Below, piece by piece: positions 1-11,902 of a stretch of DNA of 64,000 bases. Position 1 is the stretch's first letter, and each line of letters begins with the position of its first letter. The notes beneath the pieces were generated by a model. The model was not told the origin of the DNA. It ran no database searches and saw nothing but the letters and a program-made list of their open reading frames with translations. Origin of the DNA: Pisaster brevispinus (Eukaryota; Echinodermata; Asteroidea; Forcipulatida; Asteriidae); the NCBI GenBank assembly GCA_023634235.1, contig JAMKCF010000008.1, forward strand, positions 10,496,176 through 10,560,175, written 5' to 3'. A program made the position numbers and the translations under genes.

Positions 1-1140
1 CCATAAGGCACTCATCAGCAGAATGAAGAAATAGAATACAAGTAGCATCTTACCTTATTTCGAATTAAGCGCGTGCAAGCATGACGCGCGCTACGTCATT
101 GAAGTTAGTACGCGTTTACGTCACTGAAGTAAGAACACATCTGTCTCGATGCCAGCACTTTGAGACGATTTCGCTTTTCTTATTCAGTGTACCTAGGTCT
201 GGCCTACATATGATTATGTACTTCTCTGATATACACAAATTGCATCTCTTGTTTACGTTAGAGTATAACTTCTTACACTGATTCTTTTATTCTATAATTA
301 CTTTTATCTTGCCTCCTATTGTTAGTTGCATTATCTTATGTGGCTTGCCTTCTAATCTTACCCTTTCACGCTTCCTGCATTGTAATGCCTACAATGTGGT
401 ACCACCTTTATGGTCCAGTGATCCAGCCTTTCACACTGACCATCCTTTGTCCTGACTACTTTACTCTGATTGGTTCTTAGCCACCCCATTGTTTGTAAAT
501 TTACAACTCTGATTGGCTACATTTTCCCGCTTTTTTCTGGATACTTTCCCTTAATCCTTTGCTCCTCTTTTTGCTATAAATGGATATGTTTGTGTTTATT
601 CTTGTATATGCCTCTGATGAAGGTTCAGTTTGGATCGAAAGCTAAGGCCATCTTCCCTACTAATTTTATATAAAAATAAATAAATATAAAAAAAACCACA
701 AGAATGGTGGTGTGTGAAAAACACAAATGCCCGGCTGAGATTAATGTGATTCTTCTCAAGTTAACTTTGTACCATTGAAAAGACTCAATCTTTCTCTTTC
801 CAACCATTGTAAGCTTGGCTAGGATCGGAGGGAGACATGGACAAAACTATGGCTATATTTGTGCTTTTATGTGAAAGCTTGGTCAACTAACATCAGTAAT
901 GGTAAAGAAGGTTGGGTATGAGTGCTGTCAACTAAAGAGTCACCAATGGTAAGAAAAGGGTTCATTGCTAATGGCAGGGAATCCTGAATGTAGGTTAAGC
1001 CATGGATTTTGGAGTCAGCATGCCCAAAAGACGATGAAGGCTTATTGATGTTAACTTATCTTACTTGCTTCAGCTTCCATTGATTCCTGGAATTTACAAG
1101 CTAAAAGGTCTGAGCCCATCAGTGGTAGTGTTTCAAATAA
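1..1140. other. Unassigned intronic or intergenic DNA
   Basis: AT-rich sequence without a supportable gene; the ORFs here are short and of biased composition. The one structured item is around 604-640 and is described separately. The A-rich stretch at 671-700 looks like the tail of an old retroposon. Confidence 0.5.
607..655 (+). other. Hammerhead-ribozyme-like core motif
   Basis: The sequence holds CTGATGA, a short hairpin (GGTTC / GGATC around a 5-base loop, two wobble pairs) and then GAAA. That is the order of the conserved hammerhead core (CUGANGA, stem II, GAAA). There is one extra A before stem II, and I could not find convincing stems I and III or a UH cleavage site. It lies just before an A-rich tail. 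Hammerheads are known in Penelope-like elements and retrozymes, so this may be a decayed end of such an element, or chance. Confidence 0.25.
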
Positions 1141-1144
1141 TTTG

Positions 1145-1375
1145 AATTCCCCTTTCGACAGAAGGTACACTACATCAAGCTCATTTCCACTACAAGATGT
1201 AGATGCAAGCATGAGACACATGCAAACAGGTTGAGCACTATATATAATCCTTGATTCAGACAGTGGAACCCTGCTGCCAGGAGATCGGCCGAGATAAGTG
1301 AATCTTCCATGAGGAGGAGAAAAAACAGGGAGAGCATTCCAAAATGGAGACCATGCAAATCTTTTTCTCTAGGAT
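1145..1375 (-). pseudogene. Relic of a DIRS-type gag-like ORF
   Basis: In minus-strand translation the stretch EDSLISADLLAAGFHCLNQG aligns with the same segment of the two better DIRS copies in this window (EESAVPADMMVAALHCLNNG around 57.5 kb and EDSAVPGDMLTAAFHCLDHG around 41.55 kb). A downstream L-x-L-V-V-E-M segment corresponds to the ANVLDALFLPS stretch. Only about 75 codons remain, with no RT or recombinase beside them, so this is an old fragment. Confidence 0.6.
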
Positions 1376-1429
1376 ATTTACTAATATTCTTCTGGTTCAG
1401 TCAGAAGAGGATGACTTCGATGACGTGGA

Positions 1430-1725
1430 ACAATTGTTGCCAATCTTTTATTGAATAAGAGTATAAGGGAAGTTGTGTGCCATGAAACCCTGCTCAAAAT
1501 CCAAATTTCAACAACTTGGCCCTATCAGACAAACCACTGCCTGTCTCTAGGTAATGATCAAAGTCTCCATCCAGGGCCCAAAGCTTTGCCTTTGGCCTTT
1601 GGTGCCATTTGTCCCCTTAGGTGTACAACCCACCTTGGACCTAATCACAGCAAGCAACACTTGCATACTCTAATGTAATAGGATGCATTTACTTTTTGTG
1701 TGTCACTGAATACATGTGTATACTA
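1430..1725. other. Unassigned DNA between DIRS relic and MITE
   Basis: No gene, RNA or repeat structure recognised. The 75-codon plus-strand ORF (1451-1678) has no family features. Confidence 0.4.
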
Positions 1726-2239
1726 GGTGCGTTTGATTAGCCATCACGTGATACTCGTGTCTGCCCAGGTGTCAGCCACCACAGCCCCAGTTCATGAGCG
1801 GGTCTCTGGTGGACGCCCGGGTGTAATGACGTAGTTTCTGGCTGCAGGCGTATCATATCAATATGGGGGGGGGGACAAGTTGAATGCAGCAAGAGTACAA
1901 AATATTACAATACACATATTTATCATCTATGAAATTAACGGCAAATAGAAAGGAAATGTATTTCCTGAAAAACAAACAGTTGGTTAGTGTGTGCAAATTA
2001 TGAATGATATAATTAATTTGTGTCGCCATGGACATCAACGTTTTCAATTTTGAGCAGACGACAGAAATGACGGAGCTGTCTGTTTACACTTTCTTTTATT
2101 CGCGCCGCTATGCAACAATCTTTGACCTTAATTTTCCCAGAGTGCTAAGCGAAAACACCGCAGCGTTCGATTAGCCTCATTTTGTGGCTACCACGAGTGT
2201 ACATCCCCGGTACATAAGGGGAAGCTAATCAAACGCACC
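1726..2239. mobile_element. 514-bp MITE-like element with 16-bp perfect terminal inverted repeats
   Basis: The left end GGTGCGTTTGATTAGC is the exact reverse complement of the right end GCTAATCAAACGCACC. Near the right end a second, slightly changed copy (GCGTTCGATTAGCC at about 2163) gives a subterminal hairpin. No transposase is encoded, so the element would be non-autonomous. I could not identify a clear target site duplication, so the superfamily is open. It carries a G-run at about 1864-1873. Confidence 0.7.
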
Positions 2240-3138
2240 CACTTTGTGGGATGCAAATGAGGGATCCTGTGCTTGGTACTCTAAGCCTATTAGTGAGTAG
2301 CTAACACAGTGTTCTTGATGTGTGTGTGTTTGCATGGTGCAATTTGAAATGCAGAAAAGTAGGTTGCAAATTTGTTAACAAAGTGGGTTTCAAGAACAGC
2401 CAATAATGAAGCTTACTTTAGTCTAACCAGAAGAGCACCTTTCTATTACAGTAGCTGTCAATACGAAAATTCAAATCATCTGCTATCATTATTGACATCA
2501 GAAAACAACATGCTCCAACAAGATACAAAAATTCTTGCATTAAAACTGTAGCTGTGGCTTTTTATTGAGTAGTCTCTGAGCTCCGTATAAAAAGAGACGA
2601 AGAAGTGATTTTATTACAAAGTGAGTTAATTGACAAGGCCCCCACCGTGTTGGTTTATCTACAGAGACCCAGCTCTTTAAGCTTGTGATACACACTGAGT
2701 GGTATCCTTGTCTTATGGTTTCAAACGTTCTTGAGATCATGGCTGTTGCAAATTTACATGGAGTGATCTGTGAGAACAGTGTAATGAGCAGTAGTACCAT
2801 TAAGGTGGAGACTCAGGAACCTGCAATCTCTACAAGACATGACTTATCCCTCTTTCAAAGGTACAAAAACATCAATGTGGGTTGTTTCACAGTGCGCTTT
2901 ACCTGGTGTCGATTGAGATTGTTGCAGTAGTAGTTTTTAGTTAAAAAAAGCTTAAGACAAAAGTTTCAGAGGAACTGTGTTTCACCCACCATGCTGCTGC
3001 CCAAGGCACGAACCAGCGACGACCCATGCAGTAGACAGCTTTAGATCACATTTAATCGTAAATCCATTTGGTAAATTGCAAAAGTGTTGTAAATTTCATT
3101 GATTACATTTAATGGCAGGAACAGTTCCATGTACTTAC
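2240..3138. other. Unassigned intronic DNA
   Basis: No supportable gene. Short ORFs on both strands (for example 2540-2800 minus and 2685-2930 plus) overlap each other and show no family features. The next exon of the PH gene could be here but was not recognised. Confidence 0.4.
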
Positions 3139-3279
3139 TTCCTGAAATAACCTGAAAGCTTGGTAAATGCTTTCTCTCTTGTGCTTTTCTGATGTGGCAG
3201 AAACATTTTTGTTGAAAGACTCATCCAGTCCAAACATAGCCACAGAGTCTCTTCTGTCTCCACAGGCAAAACGAATGGC
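3139..3279 (-). CDS. Exon G of the tandem-PH-domain gene (last exon visible)
   Basis: Minus-strand exon of 141 bp, 47 codons, with acceptor acacctttag and donor GAA|gtaagt. It starts with AIRFACGDRRDS, the end of the PH2 helix, and continues into a hydrophilic stretch with no recognised domain. A weaker donor 13 bp earlier (AG|gttatt, end at 3152) would give another phase; the consensus gtaagt was preferred. The exon contains no stop, so the gene continues to the left, in the first 3.1 kb or beyond the window. I could not find the next exon. Confidence 0.7.
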
Positions 3280-3370
3280 CTAAAGGTGTAGAAAAGGCAT
3301 TCAAAAATATCACTATCAGCATAACATTGGATTGTTGACTGACAGCATAATATTTACCATAAAAAAAAAC

Positions 3371-3589
3371 TCAAATTCTCGGAGACTCAATATGCTGAAA
3401 GTTTTGCCCCAAAAATTGGGAACTACAACTGGGAAACAGTTCAATGAGTTTTTGTGTACTACCCATTCTAAATAGACCACAGCTGTAGAAGTACAAAGTT
3501 TTCCCATAGTCATCAACAACAGTACAGAGGTCACTTCTTATACTTAGGATTTTAGAATCCTCTTGGTCAGTTAAGGTTTCAGACGCCAT
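3371..3589 (-). other. 72-codon ORF of unknown status in the last intron
   Basis: A minus-strand ORF starts MASETLTDQEDSKILSIRSD in a reasonable start context (gagcATGG). It contains a segment VVDDYGKTLYFYSCGLFRMG that reads like ordinary protein. It lies in the intron between exons F and G of the PH gene. It could be an alternative first exon, a retrocopy fragment or chance. I do not recognise it and found no clear donor site. Confidence 0.25.
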
Positions 3590-3739
3590 GCTCTGATTTC
3601 ACACAAATACCCACTTGCAACTTTGCAATCTAGTTTAACATCTGCACATTAGCAGCCCCATAAAAACTCGTCCAAAACCTGTATCAGTAACAAATAAGTC
3701 ATTAATTTTCAAATTGTGTATTCATCTATCTGTATTTGA

Positions 3740-4420
3740 AGTTCCTGTTTGGATCAGAAGGAGAGCTCGGGTAGGATCGCGTCAGAAAAATATTCACTTG
3801 GGTTAGGAGTCAGAAGATGCAAAAAACAATGGAAAATGATGTCACGTGGTTCAGGATGACTTTAACGTGGATATTAAACATCTCATTAGAGGGTGCTGTA
3901 ACAAGTACTGTTGTCAAAAGACTGTTTTTTTTAGCTTGGGTCTAATTGATAATTCAACTCCTACACACTACATCGTTTTTTGTGTCTACTGGCTGCACAC
4001 CCTTGAGATATAAACAAGATTTATTTGAACTCATTTTTTTTACTAGAAGTAAAGGTTAAAGTGGTATCATGTTTTAAAATAAATTCTCACATGTATACTA
4101 ATCTAGAAGATGGAACAAAGACTGACTTTATGACATATGGTTTAGAAAATAGGACTTTTTAAATTTGAACTTCCTGTTTGGACCAAAAGAACAGGTCAAA
4201 GTGGGTCATGTTTTTTTTTTTTTTTTTTAAGTGTAGTCAGCTACATTAGGGCACAAAGATTATGATTTGGTGACATGTGGTTCAGGAGATGTAATTTTTT
4301 TTTCAATTTAGAGCTTCCTGTTTGAACAAGAAGTGAAGATCAAAGTGGGATCATGTTCTTAAATAAAATGTCAAATGCGCCGTATTAAAACTCTATGACA
4401 TGTGATTTATAAGATATTAA
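3740..4420 (+). repeat. Degenerate tandem array of the CCGGAAGT-type repeat (about 140-bp unit)
   Basis: At least three diverged units in plus orientation. Each has a segment like AACTTCCTGTTTGGACC, then an AAGT-purine stretch, GGTCAAAGTGGGTCATG, an AT-rich spacer, a CTACAAGATGGCACAAAG-like part, GACTTTATGACATGTGG and GTTCAGGAGATA. The two clearest cores start near 4170 and 4309, about 139 bp apart. The same unit recurs at 7440, 14860, 23270, 24380-24600, 26030, 26750-27700 and 61857-62950, in both orientations. No coding capacity. Confidence 0.65.
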
Positions 4421-7400
4421 TTTTTTTGTCATAAACTTTGAATCAATGTAATATGACATATGACATATGACAGGAATGGGAGACTTTGAAACACTAGGTG
4501 GTAGCAGACTTACAAGGTAAATTCACATGTGATGCCATAGCTATGCCATAGCAAAATGCATTGCATTCTCCGAAACATTGCAGGGAAATGCGCAACACAG
4601 CATTTTAGCAATGGTGTCAGATTTACCATTTAAACGTTACTTACCATGGAAATACACTGTACTTTGATCAGTTTTAATGGCAAGGAATAAGTCTTAGTTA
4701 AAGCATTTTGTTTTCAAAATGATTTGTGTATTAGGAAACTAAAATTTAACTAATTTTGGAAAGTTGTGCCCTTTGACGAACCAAACATTTACTTTTTATG
4801 TGTCTTTTACACACATACAAAAGGCACAATACATGATGTCATGGTGACGTCATACAATGTTTTAGCCCAACAAACAAATCTATAGTATCCCACAAGTATA
4901 TAGTTGAGAAAAGTTTGATTATCATACATATAATTTTGAGATATGGTGGTCTCAAGATTGGCTATTTAAATATTCATGTTATTATGAGTAAGTCAAATAA
5001 TGATTGATATTTTACATTTATTTCACAACCTAAGCTTTGATGAACGAACATAACTTGTTCCGATGGGACATTGTTTAGTAAAAGATTATCTAATAAAAAT
5101 TATGTGTATACAAAAACTATGAAGTTTGGTCGATCAGATAAATAACAATAATAAAAATAGAATAAAAATTAAAATCTGGACAAAAAGCCCCTATTTATTT
5201 TAATTCATGTTACAATGGCAAAAGTCATGTCTTAAAATAATTTTCAAAAGTTTTGTTAGTAAACCCTTAATCCAAAGATCATAAATATATTGTTCTCAGC
5301 AGTATTGGTTTATATCAAATGAGTGTTGACTTTTCATGTTCATGACATTATAGGTACAGTTTTTAAAATACAAGTCAAAAATAAGTTTAAACTTGTGAAC
5401 AAATTAACTTTGCATTGTTGTAATGAAAACCTCATGATGTCTTCATGACGTACTTAAGTATCTCCATTCATGTTGAGTTTAAAGCGTTTGTTGAGTTTCA
5501 AGGCTCAGTTTACTTGCAATTCAATTTGAGTGGTTTAATATTAATGGTCGTGTACATTGGACTGTTAACAAGGTTTTGCGTGAATGACTGAAGTATTAAG
5601 ACTAACAAGCATGGTGCCCGACCGGGCTTGCCACATCCTAAAAGAAGACTATATAAACCATATGGAAACTGTGCTTGCCTTATAGGACACACAGCTAATG
5701 TGTGTAATGAGCTAGGAGTGCATTGGCTACTTGGACATTTTTTAAAGGATTTTGACTTTGTGTGGGGATATCCAAATTACTCAAAAAAAGTAATATCTTC
5801 CCAAATATTAACAATCAAAAAGTGAGCTTTCTCATGTGTTCTAATTCATTCTAGGATCAATCTTTAAATACAATTTGCAGGAGAAATGATGACGAACATG
5901 TGCTTTCAAGTTATGTTTTTATGTGTTTAGTGAAGTTATATCATATTTAAAAATTTCATTGACATATCTTAAGTTTTTGCCACGTAATTAAGATGAAACT
6001 TTCCAGTTGTCTTCATGTTGACATAGATTGGTTTTATTCTAACTTTGACAGAATTCTGATCTAAGCTTTTTGAGATAGCAAAATAATGTTGATTTTGACC
6101 TGTGATGATTTTCCACGGTAACATACATGTTTTGATGACATCATTGACCTTAGTTTTGACATGTTGCGTGAAAATCTGGGGAAATTATTATTTTTTTAAT
6201 ACAGTAGTTGTTGGGCCTATTGCCTGAAGACTTAAACAAACCACCTCAACAGAGACCTACAGTAGCTTACATAAGAACATTCCATGGGTCAGTGCGTGAT
6301 TGCTATAAGTGGATATGATACAACATGCAACCTTACGCAATCCCTTTGGACAAATCTCTTGATATTTGGCTTCTGTTATTTTGTATGCCTTACAACCCAA
6401 TAGGAAAGACCCCAATTGAACTCCCCGTCTGGTCAAACAAGAAGCTTCAACAAATGTTAAAGGGTGGGTTTACACTAAATGTAAACAACTTTGGTTGTTT
6501 GTGTCTTTGTGTGAAATTGTTATTACGGTCCCGTCTTTCAAAATATGTACATGTATGGTTTGGGTTTTGAGGCATTGCATAGTGAGGTATCAATGTATAT
6601 CTTCAGTTTGTTGTAGCACCATGTGTATCTACTTAGCTGTGTAGAACTTGTCTTCCAATTTATGATACTGCCCGCAGTAGAAATCAACTCTGTGACAGTA
6701 GTATAAATATGGCTTCTAGATAATAAATAAAAAAGATATACTAAGAATACTAAGATATACTAAGATATACTCAGACAACTCCATACTGACCATTGCTTCC
6801 AGTTCACACAGGAAGTTTATAAAAAAAACCCACTATCAATAGCACTATCAAATAGAATCTCAGTACCCAGACCTCAGACAACATGTCAAATTTTACCAGC
6901 ATAAGTGTGTGTATATACATCTCCAAGCTTTAAGTTTACTCACATGTACTGACTATACCAGTACTTGAGTACTACTGTGGTCTGATCCGACAATGATGTG
7001 GTGATCGCATGAGTGGTGGAATGTTTGTCTGACAACCGGGTAGTTTGAGCAAAAGTGACATTATTAGTGCGGAGTAATATTTCATATTTTTTGCTATTGA
7101 GATGATCTTCTTCAGCACACTTATCCAAAAAACCTAGTCTTTCGCCTGAGGGCAAAAACTTAAAGTCTATTTTAGTCTTTGTTTCCATCAAAAACCTCAA
7201 AGGAAAGAGTCACAGCCTGTATTATTTCAAAGCTTAGGATATAAACTTACCGATAAACGTAATCAGCTTTAAACTCAAGTAATAAACCACAAGGAATAAT
7301 TCAACCCAAATTAAATAACTTAAAACTCATTACATCATCTAGTATCAAATGACGTTATTTTATAGCTTATTACTTTATAAAAAATCTCCTGAACCACATG

Positions 7401-8211
7401 ACATGAATTAAACCTTTGATTTTTAATCCTCTGAATCGAAATAAATACATATATTTTTTTCAAACATGACCACATTTGATCGGTCCTTTTCGGTCTACAC
7501 AGGAAGTTGAAATAAACACATTGTATATTAGTACAAGGTTAATTACAGCCAATGTTAAAATATTTTGATGTAGTGTTTGTGTATAGAATCATCATTGCAA
7601 CCCAAGCTCTCCAAAAATAGTTATTATGACATCATCACTTGTTAAATCTTACCACATGTTTAAAATCCATGTTAACAATTACCTCCTGAACCACACAACA
7701 AAACTCAACATTTTCTACCGGTTCAATACCAATGTGACTTTTTTTACACATGACCTCACTTCACCCTTCCCAGTCAAAACGGAAACTAAAAAAGCAACAA
7801 CTGTCTTGTGTAAGAGTCGACACCCAACAGAAAAATATTTGCACAAAGCGTTTAAGTATGTGTGGAATCAACAGTGAGACCAAAGCTTTAAAAGAATTTC
7901 GTAGGCATGGTAACGTTATCACTTGTGGTCTATTAAACTATCTACCGACCTAATTAAAATCATACTTTGTTGCTGATCACTGAACAACGTCATGGTCAGA
8001 GAAACAACTTTGTTCATATTGGCATCACCAGGTATCAAAATACATGACTATAATTTAAAAACTTTTTTACATCCCCAAAAATATAACATATCTTCAAAAT
8101 GTTTTTACTGGCAATTAGATTTGCAAGTAGATTTTCTTCCACACTACCTCTATTTCAAATTATTCAGAACAAAAAGCAAACATTGTTCATTGAAAGGAGA
8201 TAAGAAATTAC
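4421..8211. other. Long intronic stretch without recognised gene
   Basis: AT-rich DNA between exon G and exon F (the intron is 3280-8211). I see isolated decayed pieces of the CCGGAAGT-type repeat (about 7380-7520, reverse orientation) and a short tandem repeat of about 10 bp (aagatatact) near 6736-6775. The ORFs at 6325-6570 and 6940-7200 show no family features. Confidence 0.45.
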
Positions 8212-8281
8212 CCTGAACCATTCATCACGTTCCTTCTCAATGCTTTCTTGGGCTGTGTTACCAGATGGGATGATTCTGAAA
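8212..8281 (-). CDS. Exon F of the tandem-PH-domain gene (PH2 helix)
   Basis: Minus-strand exon of 70 bp with acceptor ttggtttag and donor AGG|gtaatt. The first base completes a Leu codon split from exon E. Then come 23 codons (FRIIPSGNTAQESIEKERDE, W, F, R). The E-R-D-E-W-F motif carries the almost invariant Trp of the PH C-terminal helix. Position and phase fit exon E on one side and exon G on the other. Confidence 0.78.
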
Positions 8282-9407
8282 CTAAACCAATAAAAGACAT
8301 AAAATATTCATCAGTTTACAGATTCTTAATGTTGGAGGCAAATATTTAAAAACCATGTGAATGATTGTTTTCAGTTTTAGATTCAATAATAAAATTATGC
8401 CAAAAACTAACCAACACGTTTGTTCTCATTCTGAATGGGGCGGCTGGCTGGCTATTGCTCCTCACGTTTTGCTTTAAATAAAACTAAGTATAAATAAATT
8501 AAATGTATAAAAATACAAATTCAAACATTTAATATAATTTTTTTAAGTTAAGTAAAAAATAAATACAATTGAGACAGTATAATTAGAAGCAAAACACAAA
8601 CAAAATGGTAGCTCCTAAGCAGCCGCAGGACAATACGTCATGAGGGGAGTCGGGAAAAAAACAATTTGATGGTAGGTAATTTAATGCATCAGATCGGAGG
8701 TTTTGCTTGTTTGTTTAAGATGGGGGTTTTTTTCGGGGGGGGGGGGGGGACAAGCAAAGGAAAATTAACTACTTGGACTGTTTAATCAATTTATGCTGGA
8801 ATTCAGCATGTGCCTTTCACACTGATTTCCTTGTTGCTTCTGTAAAAACATAGTCACAGTATTTCTTGGTCTTTGTGTAATTCTAGTACAGTGCATATTT
8901 CTTTTTAATTGATTTCTTGATGTAAGATTACAACCATTTAGGTTTATATTTGTTTGTATCTCTCCTAAAAAGCTTGATTCAAATATTTGTTTTAAATAAC
9001 TACCATGCTTCTTCACATGTTAGCTACACCATCTCATTTTCCCAGTTGAAACTGCCAAAGTAGTCTTGCATTTGGTTGCAGTTGACTTTATTGAAAGTTG
9101 ACCTGAAATGTTTTTTATCCGCTGACTTTATACCTGAGTTGCACACAAAGTCCAGACAAGGCCAACATGATCACTTTTACCAGCCTTTCAAATTTTCGAC
9201 AATGAATTCTTCGTTTGTAAAAATTAAAATCCAATATTGAGGACAGTTTTCCCTCTCTGTGGAGGGTAGGCATTCTCGCATATTGAACAGGATACAGATT
9301 TGGAGAGACTTCAAGGAATTTGCTGGCTGTGTGGTTGTCATCATTAACACTTTGATTAGCCCAGAAATCAGTCAATATCAATTGGCCAAGTAGTGCATCG
9401 ATCATGC
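8282..9407. other. Unassigned intronic DNA with a poly-G run
   Basis: No gene seen. A run of about 15 G lies at roughly 8736-8750. The rest is AT-rich, with short unsupported ORFs. Confidence 0.4.
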
Positions 9408-9492
9408 ATGTTTGTGAATCCCATAAATCAAGTAATTCTCTTTGTCCTCTAATTGTTTTTTTAGTGACGCTCCCATTGGTTTTGTACACGAA
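9408..9492 (+). repeat. Direct repeat, copy 1 (about 85 bp)
   Basis: Begins CATGTTTGTGAATCCCATAA, continues with a T-rich stretch and ends near TTGGTTTTGTACACGAAA. The same block, slightly longer, returns at 10159-10255. The copies are about 750 bp apart in the same orientation. This could be the two ends of a small LTR-like or TRIM element, or a local duplication; no flanking target duplication was evident. Confidence 0.6.
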
Positions 9493-9857
9493 ACTGTGTG
9501 GACATGTGTAACTCCACGTAATGCTTCAAGTCCCTACAATATGTGGACCTCTTTTGTTCTCAGGTCCACACTTCGTATGCAGCGCTAAAACATGGAAGGA
9601 CACACAAACACTATATGCCCCTTCAGATTCACCAGCATATGGCACAACAATTCCTGAATTAACTCCCACAAATTGTAGCAACTGGTCCTCTTCTTTTCAG
9701 CAATTTCCATCAGCAAATTTGGCAAATCAGAAAAACATACAGAGCTTTACAACAGCTCCCTTCACACCATAGAGCAAGCGACCGACCAGGCACATACATA
9801 CACACTACTGCATGACAACTGCTAAGAAATTTGCAATGTTTTTTTGGTCTTCTTGTT

Positions 9858-9975
9858 TACAGTAATTTCCTGCGTATAAGGTGCTCAACGTATAAGGCGC
9901 AGTACAACCAAAATCACAGAATCAAGACTGAAGTGTTAACACATAAGACGCACCACTGTGTAAGATGCAAAAGGA
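9858..9975 (+). repeat. Terminal-type repeat with ATAAGGCGCA motifs
   Basis: Starts GTAATTTCCTGCGTATAAGG and holds four degenerate copies of a motif like GTATAAGGCGCA within about 110 bp. Clustered copies of such a motif are usual in the ends of non-autonomous DNA transposons. The other end was not found, so only a fragment can be claimed. Confidence 0.45.
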
Positions 9976-10158
9976 CTTCTTACATAGAGGGGTTGTTCTG
10001 TTTGAATATGATACTTAATTACCATAGGGATCCTAATTATTTTAATCACGAACATGAAGAAAATATCACCTTTGGGTTTTTTCATTTTAATTTAAAGATT
10101 TTTTCTAGCTTTATGGCTTTTCTTTTTACACAACCAGCATGCACACACACACGCACCC

Positions 10159-10255
10159 ATGTTTGTGAATCCCATAAATCGAGGACTTCTGTTTGTTTTC
10201 CCATTGTTTTTTGTTTTTTTAGTGACTTCCCCATTGGTTTTATACACGAAAGAGA
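10159..10255 (+). repeat. Direct repeat, copy 2 (about 95 bp)
   Basis: Second copy of the block at 9408-9492 (starts CATGTTTGTGAATCCCATAA, ends GGTTTTATACACGAAA). Differences are a few substitutions and a longer T-rich middle. A short CA-rich run precedes it. Confidence 0.6.
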
Positions 10256-10389
10256 AGCGATCCGTTTTGTTAAAGTCCTCGGTTTCAACGGGTAGACATG
10301 CTCAAAAACTCACACACACCTGTTTTCCAAACATTTCCAAATGAGTGGGCTGCTTGTCTTCATTATCTCAGTTTTTTGCATTCTATAAC

Positions 10390-10560
10390 ATGCAAGAACC
10401 ACAGAACTCTTTAGGCGGCTTTCACAACAATGCTTTCACAATAAGAACATATGCCCTTTGTTGGCAAAATCTAACAATGCATTACACAATAAAATACAAA
10501 ATGCAGTTCAAACCATTCAGTCATAACACTAGACAAACCACAATATTTTTCTACCATTTG
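10390..10560 (+). repeat. Dispersed repeat sharing ATATGCCCTTTGTTGGCAAA with 20.4 kb
   Basis: The segment with a GGCGGCTTTCACAACA-like part and CATATGCCCTTTGTTGGCAA recurs in related form at about 20395-20500 (CAGGCGCTTTCATAACAC and GCATATGCCCTCTGTTGGCA). It is a decayed interspersed repeat of unknown class without coding capacity. Confidence 0.45.
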
Positions 10561-10994
10561 CACGCACCACCTATTCTCTGAACACCTTTAGTTATTACGG
10601 ACCTTGTCTTTTGAATGGTATTGATGGCAAGATTAAGTCAGGGTCATCTGTGGGTTGTTTTTAGAACTCTAAAAAAACACTGTGTCTCTAATTATCTTGA
10701 GTAGCTTCTTCTCTTTTCCTCTTTCACCTCTATGAGTTTCTAGTTATGATTTACATTCTTGTTCAATTCTAGCTCATTAGGTAGCGTTTGCTTTGTTTGT
10801 TTGTCCTGTTTTCGAACCTGTCTGTTCGTTCTGTTGTAATGACATTCTATTCCAAGTCCAGTTTTTGTTTTATAAGGCATTTCTCTGCAAAACTGTAGAG
10901 GTGGTAAAAATTGCTGCTAGACCGTGCCAGAAACTGCAGTGCAACGCCCTTCTTTTTACAATAAGTGCACAATCGAAAGATGCAGTAATAATGG

Positions 10995-11095
10995 TGAAAT
11001 GTCTCGCTTAAGGACACAAGAGTCAAGACTGAGACTCCAACCCACACTCTGATGAACAGAAACACCAGAAATTGAGTCCGGTGCGCCTTTGTCAG
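10995..11095 (-). mobile_element. Decayed fragment of the tRNA-derived SINE
   Basis: In minus orientation this matches the tRNA-like head of the SINE copies at 18186-18533 and 58470-58798. Shared parts are a GACACAAGAGTC segment, CCCACACTCTGATGAACAG, and the GAGTCCGGTGC end. It is clearly more diverged than the other two, so an older insertion of the same family. Confidence 0.55.
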
Positions 11096-11099
11096 TGAT

Positions 11100-11864
11100 T
11101 GTGGGAACCTACACTGTCCAAGTTTAGTTTACTTTATAATAGATTTCTTGGACTTTTCTTTTCCAGTGTTTATTTGTAATCAGGTGGTATCATCTTTCCA
11201 TTTTCACATCAAGCCTTAAATCCCCCATCATTAACCTGTTCTTTCATCCAGTTTTCTTATAATGCAGGCTCCATTTGGGCTGGCTCTCATCATCATAGTT
11301 TAATCAAAAAGTTCCATTAAGTTTCATGGCATTTTTTGTCAGATACTGTGCGCTTTAAAAGTGCTGTTTATTATTATTAAGTTTCATCAATATTACAATA
11401 AATTTAACGTACATGTATATGTCAAAACCCGCTAGATTTTATCTGGAATAGCTTATCCTAATATTTTCCCACCTTTATTGTTAAACAGCTTTATAAAAAT
11501 ACCCTCCCTCCCCAGTTGCCAATAAACAAATAATTTAGACCTGTAAATCTTTGTTTTTGTTTGATTTGTTTGTAAGGCTTAAGCTCTGAATCTGTGTCCT
11601 GTAAATCTGAGGCTGTAAAAAGTGGAGTCGAGTCCAAGTTTGAACTCAAGTCCTACAACACTGGTCTGAGTGATAAGTTTGTTAGGCATGCTTGTACCTT
11701 ATACACATAAATTGTAGACAAGAACACATACAGAAACAAAAAATAGTTAATAGTCTGACATTTCTACCCTAGCAGAGTCTTTCTCGAAGGCTAAATGACA
11801 ACACAACACACACAAAACAGGTATACAAATGCAACAGAAGCGGAAATACAGTGGAAATACATAC

Positions 11865-11902
<38 letters not shown>

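Noticed and set aside
9831..10295. 154-codon plus-strand ORF
   Set aside because: It runs through the ATAAGGCGCA repeat and a direct-repeat block, has low-complexity parts and no homology that I recognise.
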